Positions 36,745 through 45,923 of a stretch of 64,000 bases of DNA are shown piece by piece. Source of the stretch: Pseudoduganella plicata (GTDB lineage: Bacteria; Pseudomonadota; Gammaproteobacteria; Burkholderiales; Burkholderiaceae_D); contig NZ_CP038026.1 in the NCBI RefSeq assembly GCF_004421005.1, positions 4,588,001 to 4,652,000 on the forward strand. The letters are read 5' to 3'. The translations under genes and the position numbers were made by a program. A model generated the notes under the pieces. It ran no database searches. It had not been told where the DNA came from and saw only the letters and a list, made by a program, of their open reading frames with translations. Numbering within the stretch: the first letter of the stretch is position 1; each line of letters starts with the position of its first letter.

Positions 36745-36948
36745 ATGATCGACATCGAACTCAATGGCGAGCGGCGCCAGGTTGCGCCGGGCCAGACGCT
36801 GCACGACCTGGTGGCCGCGCTGGGACTGGAAGGGCAGGCCCTGGCGCTGGCCGTCAACCGCGCCGTCGTCCCGCGCCAGCGCTGGCGCGAAGTGGCGCTG
36901 CAGGGGCAGGAGCGGGTGGACATCGTGCGCGCCATCGGTGGCGGCTGA
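36745..36948 (+). CDS. thiS: sulfur carrier protein ThiS
   Basis: A 67-aa ubiquitin-fold carrier that donates sulfur to the thiazole ring as a C-terminal thiocarboxylate. The sequence MIDIELNGERRQVAPGQTLHDLV and the terminal AIGGG give the fold and the Gly-Gly end. It lies 14 bases after thiC and 15 before thiG. Confidence 0.94.
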   Translation: MIDIELNGERRQVAPGQTLHDLVAALGLEGQALALAVNRAVVPRQRWREVALQGQERVDIVRAIGGG

Positions 36949-36963
36949 ACAAGGAGATTGGAA

Positions 36964-37755
36964 ATGAACATGACAAAGAATGACCTGCTGACTATCGCAG
37001 GCAAGACGTACAACTCGCGCCTGCTGGTCGGCAGCGGCAAGTACAAGGACCTGCAGCAGACGCGCGCGGCGACCGACGCGGCGGGCGCGGAAATCATCAC
37101 CGTGGCGATCCGCCGCGTCAATATCGGCCAGGACCCGAACGCACCGAGCCTGCTCGACGTGCTGCCGCCGTCTGAATACACGATTCTGCCGAATACGGCC
37201 GGCTGCTACAGCGCGAAGGACGCCGTCTACACGCTGCAACTGGCGCGTGAGCTGCTGAACGGCCACAAGCTCGTCAAGCTCGAAGTGCTGGGCGACGAGA
37301 AGACGTTGTTCCCCAACATGCCGGAAACGCTGGTGGCAGCAAAGGAACTGGTGAAGGACGGCTTCGACGTGATGGTCTACTGCAGCGACGATCCGATCCA
37401 GGCGCGCATGCTGGAAGACATCGGCTGCGTGGCCGTGATGCCGCTGGCGTCGCTGATCGGCTCGGGCATGGGCATCCTGAATCCCTGGAACCTGTCGCTC
37501 ATTATCGAGCAGGCGGGCGTGCCGGTGCTGGTCGATGCCGGTGTCGGCACGGCGTCCGATGCGGCCATCGCCATGGAACTGGGCTGCGACGGTGTGCTGA
37601 TGAACACGGCCATCGCGGCGGCGCAGGACCCGGTACGCATGGCCGGCGCCATGCGTCTTGCCGTGCTGGCCGGACGCGAGGCATATCTGGCCGGACGCAT
37701 GCCGCGCCGCTTTGCCGCTTCGCCGTCGTCGCCGATGGCCGGCCGGGTTGCATGA
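36964..37755 (+). CDS. thiG: thiazole synthase ThiG
   Basis: A 263-aa TIM-barrel enzyme joining DXP, ThiS-thiocarboxylate and dehydroglycine into the thiazole phosphate. The Schiff-base lysine lies in LVKLEVLGDEKTLFP, and GSGMGILNPWNL and DAGVGTASDAAIAMELGCDGVLMNTAIA bind phosphate. ATG 36964 is chosen for its AAGGAG at 7 bases; TTG 36958 and ATG 36970 are alternatives. The stop overlaps thiD (ATGA). DXP is supplied by dxs, also in this window. Confidence 0.96.
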   Translation: MNMTKNDLLTIAGKTYNSRLLVGSGKYKDLQQTRAATDAAGAEIITVAIRRVNIGQDPNAPSLLDVLPPSEYTILPNTAGCYSAKDAVYTLQLARELLNGHKLVKLEVLGDEKTLFPNMPETLVAAKELVKDGFDVMVYCSDDPIQARMLEDIGCVAVMPLASLIGSGMGILNPWNLSLIIEQAGVPVLVDAGVGTASDAAIAMELGCDGVLMNTAIAAAQDPVRMAGAMRLAVLAGREAYLAGRMPRRFAASPSSPMAGRVA

Positions 37756-38483
37756 CGAAGCACGGCGGTGCGCGGGAGTGCGTGCTGGTATTTGCCGGCT
37801 CGGACCCGTCGGCCGGTGCCGGTATCGCCGCGGACGTGCAGGCCGTCACGGCGGTCGGCGCGCATCCGCTGGCGGTCGTGACGGCGCTGACGGTGCAGGA
37901 CCACAACCGCGTCTACGAAGTCATGCCGGTCGCACCGGAACTGGTGCTGAGGCAGGCGCGCGCGCTGACGGCGGCCTGCCGCATCGACGCGGTCAAGATC
38001 GGCATTCCGGGCAGCGCGGACAATGCCCGCACCATTGCGCAGGTGATCGCGGAACTGCGGCTTGAGGACGGCACGCTGCCGGTGGTACTGGACCCCGTAC
38101 TGGCCAGCGGCCATGGCGATCGCCTGGGCCGGGGCGATGCCGTGGCGGCGCTGGCGCCGCTGCTGGCGCTGGCGACCGTTGTCACGCCGAACGGTCCCGA
38201 GGCCGCAGCATTGGGCCTGCTGGAGAGCGACCGTGCGCTGGTCACGGGCGGCCATGACGAGGGCGGCGAAGTCGTCAACCGCTGGTGCGGGCGCAGCTGG
38301 ACGTGGCCACGCCTGCCGGGCAGTTTTCACGGCAGCGGCTGCACGCTGGCCGCCGCGCTGGCGGGACTGCTGGCGCAGGGCTGGCCGATGAGCGAGGCGC
38401 TGGAGCGGGCACAGGCCTACACGCATGCCACGCTGGCCGCGGCCTACCGGATCGGCGCGGGCCAGCACATACCGCTGCGCTGA
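37752..38483 (+). CDS. thiD: hydroxymethylpyrimidine/phosphomethylpyrimidine kinase
   Basis: A 243-aa ribokinase-fold enzyme that makes HMP diphosphate. FAGSDPSAGAGIAADVQAV binds the pyrimidine, and GSFHGSGCTLAAALAGLL has the catalytic Cys/anion hole. At 243 residues it is about 20 shorter than E. coli ThiD, as in other Burkholderiales. Translationally coupled to thiG. Confidence 0.92.
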   Translation: MTKHGGARECVLVFAGSDPSAGAGIAADVQAVTAVGAHPLAVVTALTVQDHNRVYEVMPVAPELVLRQARALTAACRIDAVKIGIPGSADNARTIAQVIAELRLEDGTLPVVLDPVLASGHGDRLGRGDAVAALAPLLALATVVTPNGPEAAALGLLESDRALVTGGHDEGGEVVNRWCGRSWTWPRLPGSFHGSGCTLAAALAGLLAQGWPMSEALERAQAYTHATLAAAYRIGAGQHIPLR

Positions 38484-38505
38484 CATATCGATGGAGACTA
38501 GGATC

Positions 38506-39141
38506 ATGCATACCGAATTTCGTGGACTGTATCTCGTTACACCCGACTGGGACGACACCGACCGCCTGCTGGCTGCCAGCGACGCAGCACTCGCAGCCGG
38601 CGCGGCGCTGCTGCAGTATCGCCACAAGGAAGCGTCGCCGGCGCTGCGGCGCGAACAGGCCGGCGCACTGCTGGCGCTGTGCCGGCGTCATGGCGTGCCA
38701 TTCATCGTCAACGATCACATCGACCTGTGCCTGGCACTCGATGCCGACGGCGTGCACGTCGGCGGGCTCGATGCGGGCGTGGCTGCCGCACGCGCCGCGC
38801 TGGGGCCGGACAAGATCGTGGGCGCCTCCTGCTATGGCGACGTCGCGCGGGCCATCGATGCGCAGGCGGCCGGCGCCAGCTACGTGGCGTTTGGCGGCTT
38901 CTATCCGTCGCGCGTAAAAAAATACGCCGTGACGACGCAGCCGGACATCCTGGCCCAGGCGCGTGCCGCCGGCGTGACGGTGCCGGCGGTCGTCATCGGC
39001 GGCATGACCCCTGTCAATGCGGCGGTGCTGGTGGCTGCGGGCGCCGATATGGTCGCTGCCATCAGCAGCGTGTACGGCATGGAGCCGGCAGGCGTTACAT
39101 CTGCGGTACAGGCATTTACGGCGTTGTTTTCACGTCGCTAA
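38506..39141 (+). CDS. thiE: thiamine-phosphate synthase
   Basis: A 211-aa TIM-barrel enzyme joining HMP-PP and thiazole phosphate. LLQYRHKEAS, FIVNDHIDLCLALDADGVHVGG and VVIGGMTPVNAAVLVAAGADMVAAISSVY are the family blocks. The ATG at 38506 is used because AGGA/GGAG precede it; an upstream in-frame ATG at 38491 has no Shine-Dalgarno. Last gene of the thi operon. Confidence 0.94.
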   Translation: MHTEFRGLYLVTPDWDDTDRLLAASDAALAAGAALLQYRHKEASPALRREQAGALLALCRRHGVPFIVNDHIDLCLALDADGVHVGGLDAGVAAARAALGPDKIVGASCYGDVARAIDAQAAGASYVAFGGFYPSRVKKYAVTTQPDILAQARAAGVTVPAVVIGGMTPVNAAVLVAAGADMVAAISSVYGMEPAGVTSAVQAFTALFSRR

Positions 39142-39168
39142 AGGACTCATGGGCCAGGCGATCCGCTT

Positions 39169-39174
39169 TATAAT
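39169..39174 (+). promoter_or_regulatory. possible -10 of the ANTAR regulator gene
   Basis: A perfect TATAAT 31 bases before the start codon; no clear -35. Confidence 0.4.
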
Positions 39175-39205
39175 CGGCCATCACAAACTGCCGATCTGCT
39201 CAGCC

Positions 39206-39835
39206 ATGACACCACCAGCGACCGCGAAACGCCTGATACTGATTGTCGACGACGATCAATTACTGGCGGAATTTCTCAGTGTAATTCTGCAGAACGCGGG
39301 ATACGAGACGATGCAGGCGCATTCGGCCGATCACGCCTTGAAGCTGGTCGCCGAACGCGAGCCGGACATGGCGCTGCTGGACATCCACATGCCTGGCATG
39401 TCCGGGCTCGAACTGGCCAAGCAGCTGAACCGTGAGACGTCCGTGCCGTTCATGTTCCTGTCCGGCCGCGGCGATGCCGATGCGGGCAAGCAGGCCGCCG
39501 CGTATGGTGCCGTGGGATTCGTCGTGAAACCGGTGGACGAAAAACACCTGATGCCGGCATTCGAAGCGGGCCTGGCGCGAGCCGACGATATCCGCCAGCT
39601 GCGCCGCACGGAACTGAACCTGAACGCGGCGCTGGCGGCGGGCCGGGAAACCAGCCTGGCCGTGGGGCTGTTGATGTGCAAGTTCCAGACCGACCGGAAT
39701 ACGGCATTCGAGGTGTTGCGCGACCATGCGCGCTCGAGCCGTCGCAAGGTCAACGAGGTGGCCGACCAGCTGCTGACCGCCGAGGAAACGTTGAACGGCC
39801 TGCATGCGGCATTTTATGCACGCTTCAAAAAATAA
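39206..39835 (+). CDS. response regulator with ANTAR RNA-binding domain
   Basis: A 209-aa two-component output protein. The receiver (about 8-122) has the acidic pocket IVDDD, phosphoacceptor D59 (MALLDIHMPG) and K108 (VKPVD). After a helical linker the C-terminal ~60 residues (LAVGLLMCKFQTDRNTAFEVLRDHARSSRRKVNEVADQLL) match ANTAR, which binds paired hairpins in nascent RNA and blocks termination. No histidine kinase is adjacent, so the signal is unknown. Confidence 0.9.
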   Translation: MTPPATAKRLILIVDDDQLLAEFLSVILQNAGYETMQAHSADHALKLVAEREPDMALLDIHMPGMSGLELAKQLNRETSVPFMFLSGRGDADAGKQAAAYGAVGFVVKPVDEKHLMPAFEAGLARADDIRQLRRTELNLNAALAAGRETSLAVGLLMCKFQTDRNTAFEVLRDHARSSRRKVNEVADQLLTAEETLNGLHAAFYARFKK

Positions 39836-40043
39836 AGTTTCTATGGTGCATCAAAACTGGGCTACACTGTCTTTGTAGCCGCGGCCGTCACGCCGCGCGT
39901 CATCTCCAGCAGCCGCCCGCCCCCTGCGGCCGCGCCCAGCCTCTCGGCCCAGCTCCGCCGACCCAGCATCCTGAACGCCAGCAATCCCGCGCATGCGGCA
40001 CGTGGCTTACAGGTTCCTGCACCCTGTTACGCGGAGTACGACC

Positions 40044-40448
40044 ATGAACATGAACGACGTCCTGGAGGCCAGCAAACCGCTGCCGCCCGCCCCCCACTTG
40101 CTGCACATCGATGCCGAAGACACGGCGGCGCTGATCCTGGCGACGTTGATGGTGCCGGAAATCCGCGTCACCCGCGTCGCGTCGGTCGCCGCCGCCGAGG
40201 CCCTGCTGCAGCAACAGACTTTCGCCCTGATTGTGCTGGACCCGGATCTGCCGGACGGCGACGGCCAGCATGTAACCGACGCGCTGCGCGAGCGTGGCGT
40301 GCACACGCCCGTTCTGCTGTATTCCGCGCGTCAACCCAGCCTGCACCACCAGGCCCATGCTTTCCTGCCGAAGCCATGGACGTCGCCGCGCCAGCTGTGG
40401 CAGGCCGTTTGCCGTTTGCTCGAGATGGATCTGGCGGCCATGGCGTGA
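40044..40448 (+). CDS. stand-alone receiver-domain protein
   Basis: A 134-aa single-domain response regulator. LLHIDAEDTA holds the acidic residues, D66 in LIVLDPDLPDGDG is the phosphoacceptor, S94 the switch residue and K110 (FLPKPW) the lysine. A 20-residue proline-rich lead precedes it. GGAG precedes the ATG at 7 bases; an ATG two codons later is possible. It lies 208 bases after the ANTAR regulator, and the two may share a phosphorelay. Confidence 0.82.
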   Translation: MNMNDVLEASKPLPPAPHLLHIDAEDTAALILATLMVPEIRVTRVASVAAAEALLQQQTFALIVLDPDLPDGDGQHVTDALRERGVHTPVLLYSARQPSLHHQAHAFLPKPWTSPRQLWQAVCRLLEMDLAAMA

Positions 40449-40505
40449 CTCGAAGGTGGCCCGTCTTTGTTATCATGCAGCTTTATCACATCACCGGATT
40501 TTGCG

Positions 40506-41612
40506 ATGAAGACCAAGGCAGCAGTAGCATGGAAGGCGGGCGCACCGCTGACGATCGAGGAAGTGGAGCTGGGCGGACCGCGCGAGGGTGAAGTCCTTGT
40601 CGAGATCAAGGCCACCGGCATCTGCCACACCGACTATTACACCCTGTCCGGCGCCGACCCGGAAGGCATTTTCCCTGCCATTCTCGGCCATGAAGGCGCC
40701 GGCGTCGTGGTGGACGTGGGTCCGGGCGTGAAGAGCCTGAAGAAGGATGACCACGTCATCCCGCTGTACACGCCGGAATGTCGCCAGTGCAAATTCTGCC
40801 TGTCGCAGAAGACTAACCTGTGCCAGGCCATCCGCTCGACGCAGGGCCGGGGTCTGATGCCCGATGCGACCAGCCGCTTCTCCATCGACGGCAAGCCGAT
40901 CTTCCACTACATGGGCACCTCCACGTTCTCCAACTACATCGTGGTGCCGGAAATCGCGCTGGCGAAGATTCGTGAAGATGCGCCGTTCGACAAGGTCTGC
41001 TATATCGGCTGCGGCGTGACGACGGGTGTCGGCGCCGTGCTGTTCACCGCGAAGGTGGAAGCGGGCGCCAATGTTGTCGTGTTCGGGCTGGGCGGCATCG
41101 GCCTGAACGTCATCCAGGCGGCGAAGATGGTGGGTGCCGACAAGATCATCGGTGTCGACATCAATCCGGGCCGCGAAGCGATGGCACGCCAGTTCGGCAT
41201 GACGCACTTCATCAACCCGAACGACGTGGAGAACGTCGTCGACGCCATTATCCAGCTGACGGACGGTGGCGCCGACTACAGCTTCGAATGCGTCGGCAAC
41301 ACCACGCTGATGCGCCAGGCACTCGAGTGCTGCCACAAGGGCTGGGGCAAGTCGATCATCATCGGCGTGGCGGCGGCCGGGCAGGAAATCTCCACGCGGC
41401 CGTTCCAGCTGGTCACGGGCCGCGAATGGAAGGGCTCCGCATTCGGCGGCGCGCGCGGCCGGACGGACGTGCCGAAGATCGTCGACTGGTATATGGACGG
41501 CAAGCTCAATATCGACGACCTGATCACCCATAAACTGTCGCTCGACCAGATCAACGAAGGCTTCGACCTGATGAAGTCGGGCGAATCGATCCGCTCCGTC
41601 GTGATGTATTGA
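40506..41612 (+). CDS. frmA: S-(hydroxymethyl)glutathione dehydrogenase / class III alcohol dehydrogenase
   Basis: A 368-aa zinc enzyme that oxidises S-hydroxymethylglutathione in formaldehyde detoxification; it also acts on S-nitrosoglutathione. GHEGAGVVVDVG carries a catalytic-zinc ligand, PECRQCKFCLSQKTNLC the four structural-zinc cysteines, and FGLGGIGLNVIQ the NAD site. The expected frmB esterase and frmR repressor are not adjacent. Confidence 0.95.
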   Translation: MKTKAAVAWKAGAPLTIEEVELGGPREGEVLVEIKATGICHTDYYTLSGADPEGIFPAILGHEGAGVVVDVGPGVKSLKKDDHVIPLYTPECRQCKFCLSQKTNLCQAIRSTQGRGLMPDATSRFSIDGKPIFHYMGTSTFSNYIVVPEIALAKIREDAPFDKVCYIGCGVTTGVGAVLFTAKVEAGANVVVFGLGGIGLNVIQAAKMVGADKIIGVDINPGREAMARQFGMTHFINPNDVENVVDAIIQLTDGGADYSFECVGNTTLMRQALECCHKGWGKSIIIGVAAAGQEISTRPFQLVTGREWKGSAFGGARGRTDVPKIVDWYMDGKLNIDDLITHKLSLDQINEGFDLMKSGESIRSVVMY

Positions 41613-41762
41613 TGCAGCCCGGGTGGCCCCGCGCCGCCCCACGCGCGCGCAGTTGCAGGAAGGTCTGCGTAACGGGTGCGCGGCGCCGGCCGGTGCGGGC
41701 TGAAAGCGATTGCCCGGCATGGCGAAGCCCCGTATCCTGTCGTTTTACGGGGAGAACCGGCG

Positions 41763-42743
41763 ATGAGTGTGAACGACGTCCTGCGGGCCAGCATCGTCTG
41801 GGATAACCACACCTGCCTGCCGGTCCGGCCCGACGACGCCAGCTTCCTGCCGCAACTGGAACGGGCCCGCGCCGCCGGCTTCACGGTCGTCTCCATCAAT
41901 ATCGGGTATGGCGATACGCCCGTCGAACAACATTTCCTGATGCTGGCGCAGCTGCGCCACTGGGTCAGGACGCACCCCGAACACTATCTGCTGGTGCTGA
42001 CGGCGGCCGATGTCGCCCGCGCCAAGCATGAGGGCAAGCTGGGCGTGTGCTTCGACCTGGAAGGCGTGGGCGCACTGCCGCCCCAGCCCGGGCTCGTCCG
42101 GCTCTACTACGACCTGGGCGTGCGCTGGATGCTGCTGGCCTACAACCGCAACAACGCCTACGCGGGCGGTTGCCTCGATGACGATTGCGGCCTGACGGCG
42201 CAAGGCATCGAACTGGTCGAAGAGATGGCAAGAGTGGGCATGGTGACGTGCGCGTCGCACGCGGGGCCGCGCACCGCGCGCGCCATCGTCGACGCGTCGC
42301 CCAATCCCGTCATCTTCTCGCATTCGAATGCGCGCGCGCTGCACGATCACCCACGCAACATCACGGATGACGCCATCCGCGCCTGCGCCGCGCGCGGCGG
42401 CGTCATCGGCATCAACGGTCTCGGTCCGTTCCTCGGCGCGCGCGACGACCTGGCGGATGCCGTGGCGCGCCACATCGATCACGTGGCGCAGCTGGTGGGC
42501 GTCGAACATGTCGGGCTGGGACTCGATTATGCGTACGACCAGCAGGAAGTGGACGACTACCAGCAAAAGATGCGCGCGGCATATCCGAACGACCGGGGCT
42601 ATGCCGAGCCGTTCCGCATGCTGCCGCCGGAAGGATTGACCGACGTGGTCACCGCGCTGATGGGGCGCGGTTATGGCGAGGCTGACCTCAAGGCGGTACT
42701 GGGCGCGAACCTGCAGCGCATTGCACGCCAAGTGTGGAAATAG
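41763..42743 (+). CDS. membrane dipeptidase (M19) family protein with variant metal motif
   Basis: A 326-aa TIM-barrel protein of the renal-dipeptidase family. Most zinc-site blocks are present: the bridging Glu in CFDLEGVG, His in CASHAGPRTARA and FSHSNARAL, and Asp in HVGLGLDYA. The usual first motif HxD is HTC here (residues 16-18, WDNHTCLP), so a ligand Asp is replaced by Cys. There is no signal peptide. Substrates may differ from dipeptides. Confidence 0.85.
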   Translation: MSVNDVLRASIVWDNHTCLPVRPDDASFLPQLERARAAGFTVVSINIGYGDTPVEQHFLMLAQLRHWVRTHPEHYLLVLTAADVARAKHEGKLGVCFDLEGVGALPPQPGLVRLYYDLGVRWMLLAYNRNNAYAGGCLDDDCGLTAQGIELVEEMARVGMVTCASHAGPRTARAIVDASPNPVIFSHSNARALHDHPRNITDDAIRACAARGGVIGINGLGPFLGARDDLADAVARHIDHVAQLVGVEHVGLGLDYAYDQQEVDDYQQKMRAAYPNDRGYAEPFRMLPPEGLTDVVTALMGRGYGEADLKAVLGANLQRIARQVWK

Positions 42744-42764
42744 GGGGCAGGCGCCCTCGGGCGC

Positions 42765-45071
42765 TTAGCGCCCCAGCCGCTCCAGCTTCGCCACCGAAAG
42801 ATCCAGCACCTTCATCCCGGCACTGCCGAAATTGATCTGGGCCCGGCAGTTGCTGCCGCTGCCTTCGATATTGACGATGACGCCCTCGCCGAATTTTGCG
42901 TGAACGACGGACTCGCCGATGCGCCAGCCGGAGCCGCCCGTCTTTTGCTGCGCGATGCGCTGGGCGATGGCGTTGTCCGACCCGCCGGACAGTTTGGCAT
43001 CCTCCCACGTCGCCTTCTTGTTGGCGAACCAGTGGCTCTGTACGCGCGGCGACAGCCATTTCAGCGCTTCCTCCGGCAGCTCGTCGAAGAAGCGCGACTT
43101 CATGTTGTAGCGCGTCTGGCCGTGCAGCATGCGCGTCTGCGAGAAGCACATGTACAGGCGCTTTCTCGCCCGTGTGATCGCCACGTACATCAGGCGGCGT
43201 TCTTCCTCCACGCCGCCGTCTTCCTTCGAGCTGCTCTCGTGCGGGAACAGGCCTTCCTCCAGGCCCGTGATGAAGACGTTGTCGAATTCCAGGCCCTTGG
43301 CCGAGTGCACCGTCATCAGCTGCAGCGCTTCCTGGCCGGCCTGCGCCTGGTTGTCGCCCGCCTCCAGCGACGCGTGCGACAGGAACGCGGAGAGCGGCGA
43401 CATCACGGTTGCCAGCGGCGCATCGGCATCGAGGATTTCGACGCCGTCGGCATTGACGATCGCCTCGCCCGCCTGCGCATCGGCCTGCGGGCCCAGGTGA
43501 GCCGGGGCGCCTTGCCCGTAGCCTTCCTCGGAGACGAACTGCGTGGCCGCGTTGACCATCTGCTCCAGGTTTTCGATGCGGTCCGCGCCCTCCTTCTCGG
43601 TGGCGTAGTGCGCCAGCAGGCCGGATGACTCCAGCGTGATGCGCACCAGTTCCGGCAGCGCCATCTGCTGCGTTTCAAACCGCACGCCTTCGACCAGCTT
43701 GACGAAGCCGCCAAGCGACGTGCCGGCCTTGCCGACCATGTAGGGCACGGCGGCATACAGCGAGATGCCGTACGACTCGGCGGCGTTTTGCAGCTGCTCC
43801 AGCGTGCGCGCACCGATGCCGCGCGCCGGGAAATTCACCACGCGCAGGAAGGCCGAGTCGTTGTGCGGGTTGTCCATCAGCTGCAGGTACGCGATGGCGT
43901 GCTTCACCTCGGCGCGCTGGAAGTAGCGCAGGCCGCCGTACACGTGGTACGGAATGCCGGCCGAGAACAGCGCATGCTCGATCACGCGCGACTGCGCGTT
44001 GGAGCGGTACAGCACCGCGATCTCGCTGCGCGAGGCGCCTTCGGCGATCAGGTTCTTCGCTTCCTCGATGATCCACTGCGCTTCCTGCAGGTCCGAGCTG
44101 GCTTCGTAGACGCGCACCTGCTCGCCGTGGCCCGCGTCCGTGCGCAGGTTCTTGCCCAGGCGCTTGCTGTTATTGGCGATCAGCATATTGGCCGCATCGA
44201 GGATGTGGCCGTGCGAGCGGTAGTTCTGTTCCAGCTTGATCAGGTTCTGCACATTGAACTCGGCCTCGAACGCGGACATGTTGCCGACATTCGCACCACG
44301 GAACGCGTAGATGCTCTGGTCGTCGTCGCCCACGGCAAACAGCGCGCCGCCGCCTCCCGTGCCGTGGCCGGCCAGCAGTTTCAGCCAGTTGTACTGCAGG
44401 TTGTTCGTATCCTGGAACTCGTCGACGAGGATATGGCGGAAGCGCTGCTGATAGTGTTCGCGCAGCGGCTGGTTGCGCGTCAGCAGTTCATAGGTGCGCA
44501 GCAGCAGTTCGGCGAAATCGACGACGCCTTCGCGCTGGCACTGGTCGTCGTACAGTGCGTACAGTTCCACCAGCTTGCGCTCGATCGCGTCGTAAGCGTC
44601 GATTTGCCCGGCGCGCAGGCCCTGGTCCTTGTGGTTGTTGATGAAGTACATGACCGTCTTCGGCGGGTACTTCTCATCATCGACATTCTGCGCCTTCAGC
44701 AAGCGCTTGATCATCGACAGCTGGTCCTGCGAGTCGAGGATCTGGAACGACTGCGGCAGGGCCGCGTCGCGGTAATGGGTGCGCAGCAGGCGGTTGCACA
44801 GGCCGTGGAACGTGCCGATCCACATGCCGCGTGTATTGATTGGCAACATCGCCGACAGACGCGTCAGCATCTCCTTTGCCGCCTTGTTGGTGAACGTGAC
44901 AGCCAGGATGCCGGCCGGCGAGACCTGGCCCGTCTGGATCAGCCACGCGATGCGCGTGGTCAGCACACGCGTTTTGCCCGACCCGGCGCCCGCCAGAATC
45001 AGGGCGTTCTGCGGTGGCAGGGTGACGGCGGCAAGTTGTTCGGGATTGAGATTCTGGAGGAGATTTTGCAT
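42765..45071 (-). CDS. uvrD: DNA helicase UvrD/PcrA type
   Basis: A 768-aa SF1A 3'-5' helicase of repair. Walker A AGAGSGKT (28-35), VDEFQDTN (motif II), GDDDQSIYAFRGA (III) and VHSAKGLEFDNVF (V) are all intact. The C-terminal ~60 residues (GWRIGESVVHAKFGEGVI...) form the Tudor-like RNA-polymerase-binding domain. The ATG at 45071 starts MQNLLQNLNPEQLAAV; the longer frame to 45113 is not needed. Its 3' end is convergent with the dipeptidase gene. Confidence 0.95.
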   Translation of the reverse strand: MQNLLQNLNPEQLAAVTLPPQNALILAGAGSGKTRVLTTRIAWLIQTGQVSPAGILAVTFTNKAAKEMLTRLSAMLPINTRGMWIGTFHGLCNRLLRTHYRDAALPQSFQILDSQDQLSMIKRLLKAQNVDDEKYPPKTVMYFINNHKDQGLRAGQIDAYDAIERKLVELYALYDDQCQREGVVDFAELLLRTYELLTRNQPLREHYQQRFRHILVDEFQDTNNLQYNWLKLLAGHGTGGGGALFAVGDDDQSIYAFRGANVGNMSAFEAEFNVQNLIKLEQNYRSHGHILDAANMLIANNSKRLGKNLRTDAGHGEQVRVYEASSDLQEAQWIIEEAKNLIAEGASRSEIAVLYRSNAQSRVIEHALFSAGIPYHVYGGLRYFQRAEVKHAIAYLQLMDNPHNDSAFLRVVNFPARGIGARTLEQLQNAAESYGISLYAAVPYMVGKAGTSLGGFVKLVEGVRFETQQMALPELVRITLESSGLLAHYATEKEGADRIENLEQMVNAATQFVSEEGYGQGAPAHLGPQADAQAGEAIVNADGVEILDADAPLATVMSPLSAFLSHASLEAGDNQAQAGQEALQLMTVHSAKGLEFDNVFITGLEEGLFPHESSSKEDGGVEEERRLMYVAITRARKRLYMCFSQTRMLHGQTRYNMKSRFFDELPEEALKWLSPRVQSHWFANKKATWEDAKLSGGSDNAIAQRIAQQKTGGSGWRIGESVVHAKFGEGVIVNIEGSGSNCRAQINFGSAGMKVLDLSVAKLERLGR

Positions 45072-45143
45072 CCCCTCATTATACCGGGCGGGACCCGCGA
45101 CCGCCGCAGCCATGCGGGTCGCGGGTCGATCCGCATCAGCGGA

Positions 45144-45923
45144 TCACGCCGGCGGCAGGGGCGCCTTGTCGTCCGCGGCCGGGGTGCCGAAGATGTCGCA
45201 ATACGCCGCGTACAGCGCGCAGTGGGCCACGCCGAACAGGAGCACGAACATGACGCGCAGCAGCGCCAGCGAAAACGGTCCGAAGCCCAGCAGCAGCAGG
45301 ACGATCTGGGAGCTGAACAGGGCGATGGCGAACAGGCTGAACCCGAACACGACAAACGCCGTGAACGCCCGCTTGGCGGCAAAGAAGGCATAAAACAGCG
45401 CCTTGCCGGGGCCCATGGCGCTCCAGTACACGAGCGGCACGGCAAAGCAGATCACGGTAATGGCCGGCAGGTAGATCAGCAGCGCCATCACCATGCCGGG
45501 GAACAGACCCGAATCGCGCAGCAGTTCCGGGTCGGGCTGCGCCTTGCCGGTGGCCATCTGCGTCAGCGTTTCCGTGTCGGCGATCAGCAGCAGCACGCCG
45601 GCGGCAACGATGGCCGCGACGATGTGCAGCGCGCCCAGCACGCACAGGCGTCCCATCAGCGGCTTGCGAAAGCCCGTGCCCAGCAGGGCCGGCACCACGG
45701 GTCGCTCCAGCTGGATCTGCTGGGCGGCGCGCATGAAGCCGATGGAAAACACGGGCAGCAGCACGCCCTGCGCCACTTGCCCCAGCAGGGGAATGAGGTT
45801 GAGCAGCGCCGTGACGATCATGTAGGCCAGGAACAGCGTCGACATTCCGCCCGGTTGTTTGCGGAACAGGGCAAACCCCTGCTTGACCCAGCGCCATCCG
45901 GCGCTTGCGGCGATCTTGTTCAT
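45144..45923 (-). CDS. BPSS1780 family membrane protein
   Basis: A 259-aa inner-membrane protein with about six hydrophobic spans, starting MNKIAASAGWRWVKQGFALFRKQPGGM. The motif GWRWVKQGFALFRK...P is typical of this betaproteobacterial family of unknown function. It overlaps the end of thrB by ATGA and sits next to thrB in many related genomes. Confidence 0.85.
   Translation of the reverse strand: MNKIAASAGWRWVKQGFALFRKQPGGMSTLFLAYMIVTALLNLIPLLGQVAQGVLLPVFSIGFMRAAQQIQLERPVVPALLGTGFRKPLMGRLCVLGALHIVAAIVAAGVLLLIADTETLTQMATGKAQPDPELLRDSGLFPGMVMALLIYLPAITVICFAVPLVYWSAMGPGKALFYAFFAAKRAFTAFVVFGFSLFAIALFSSQIVLLLLGFGPFSLALLRVMFVLLFGVAHCALYAAYCDIFGTPAADDKAPLPPA

Noticed and set aside
39860..39880. 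ANTAR target or terminator hairpin
   Set aside because: The loop has seven bases and there is neither a paired second hairpin nor a T-run, so I did not call it.
40044..40448. Receiver-like protein as a degenerate, non-phosphorylatable receiver
   Set aside because: The Asp, acidic pocket, Ser and Lys positions are all present, so phosphorylation is plausible.
42751..42764. GCGCCC/GGGCGC hairpin between the dipeptidase and uvrD genes
   Set aside because: Six-base stem with no T-run in GC-rich sequence; could be chance or a weak shared terminator.
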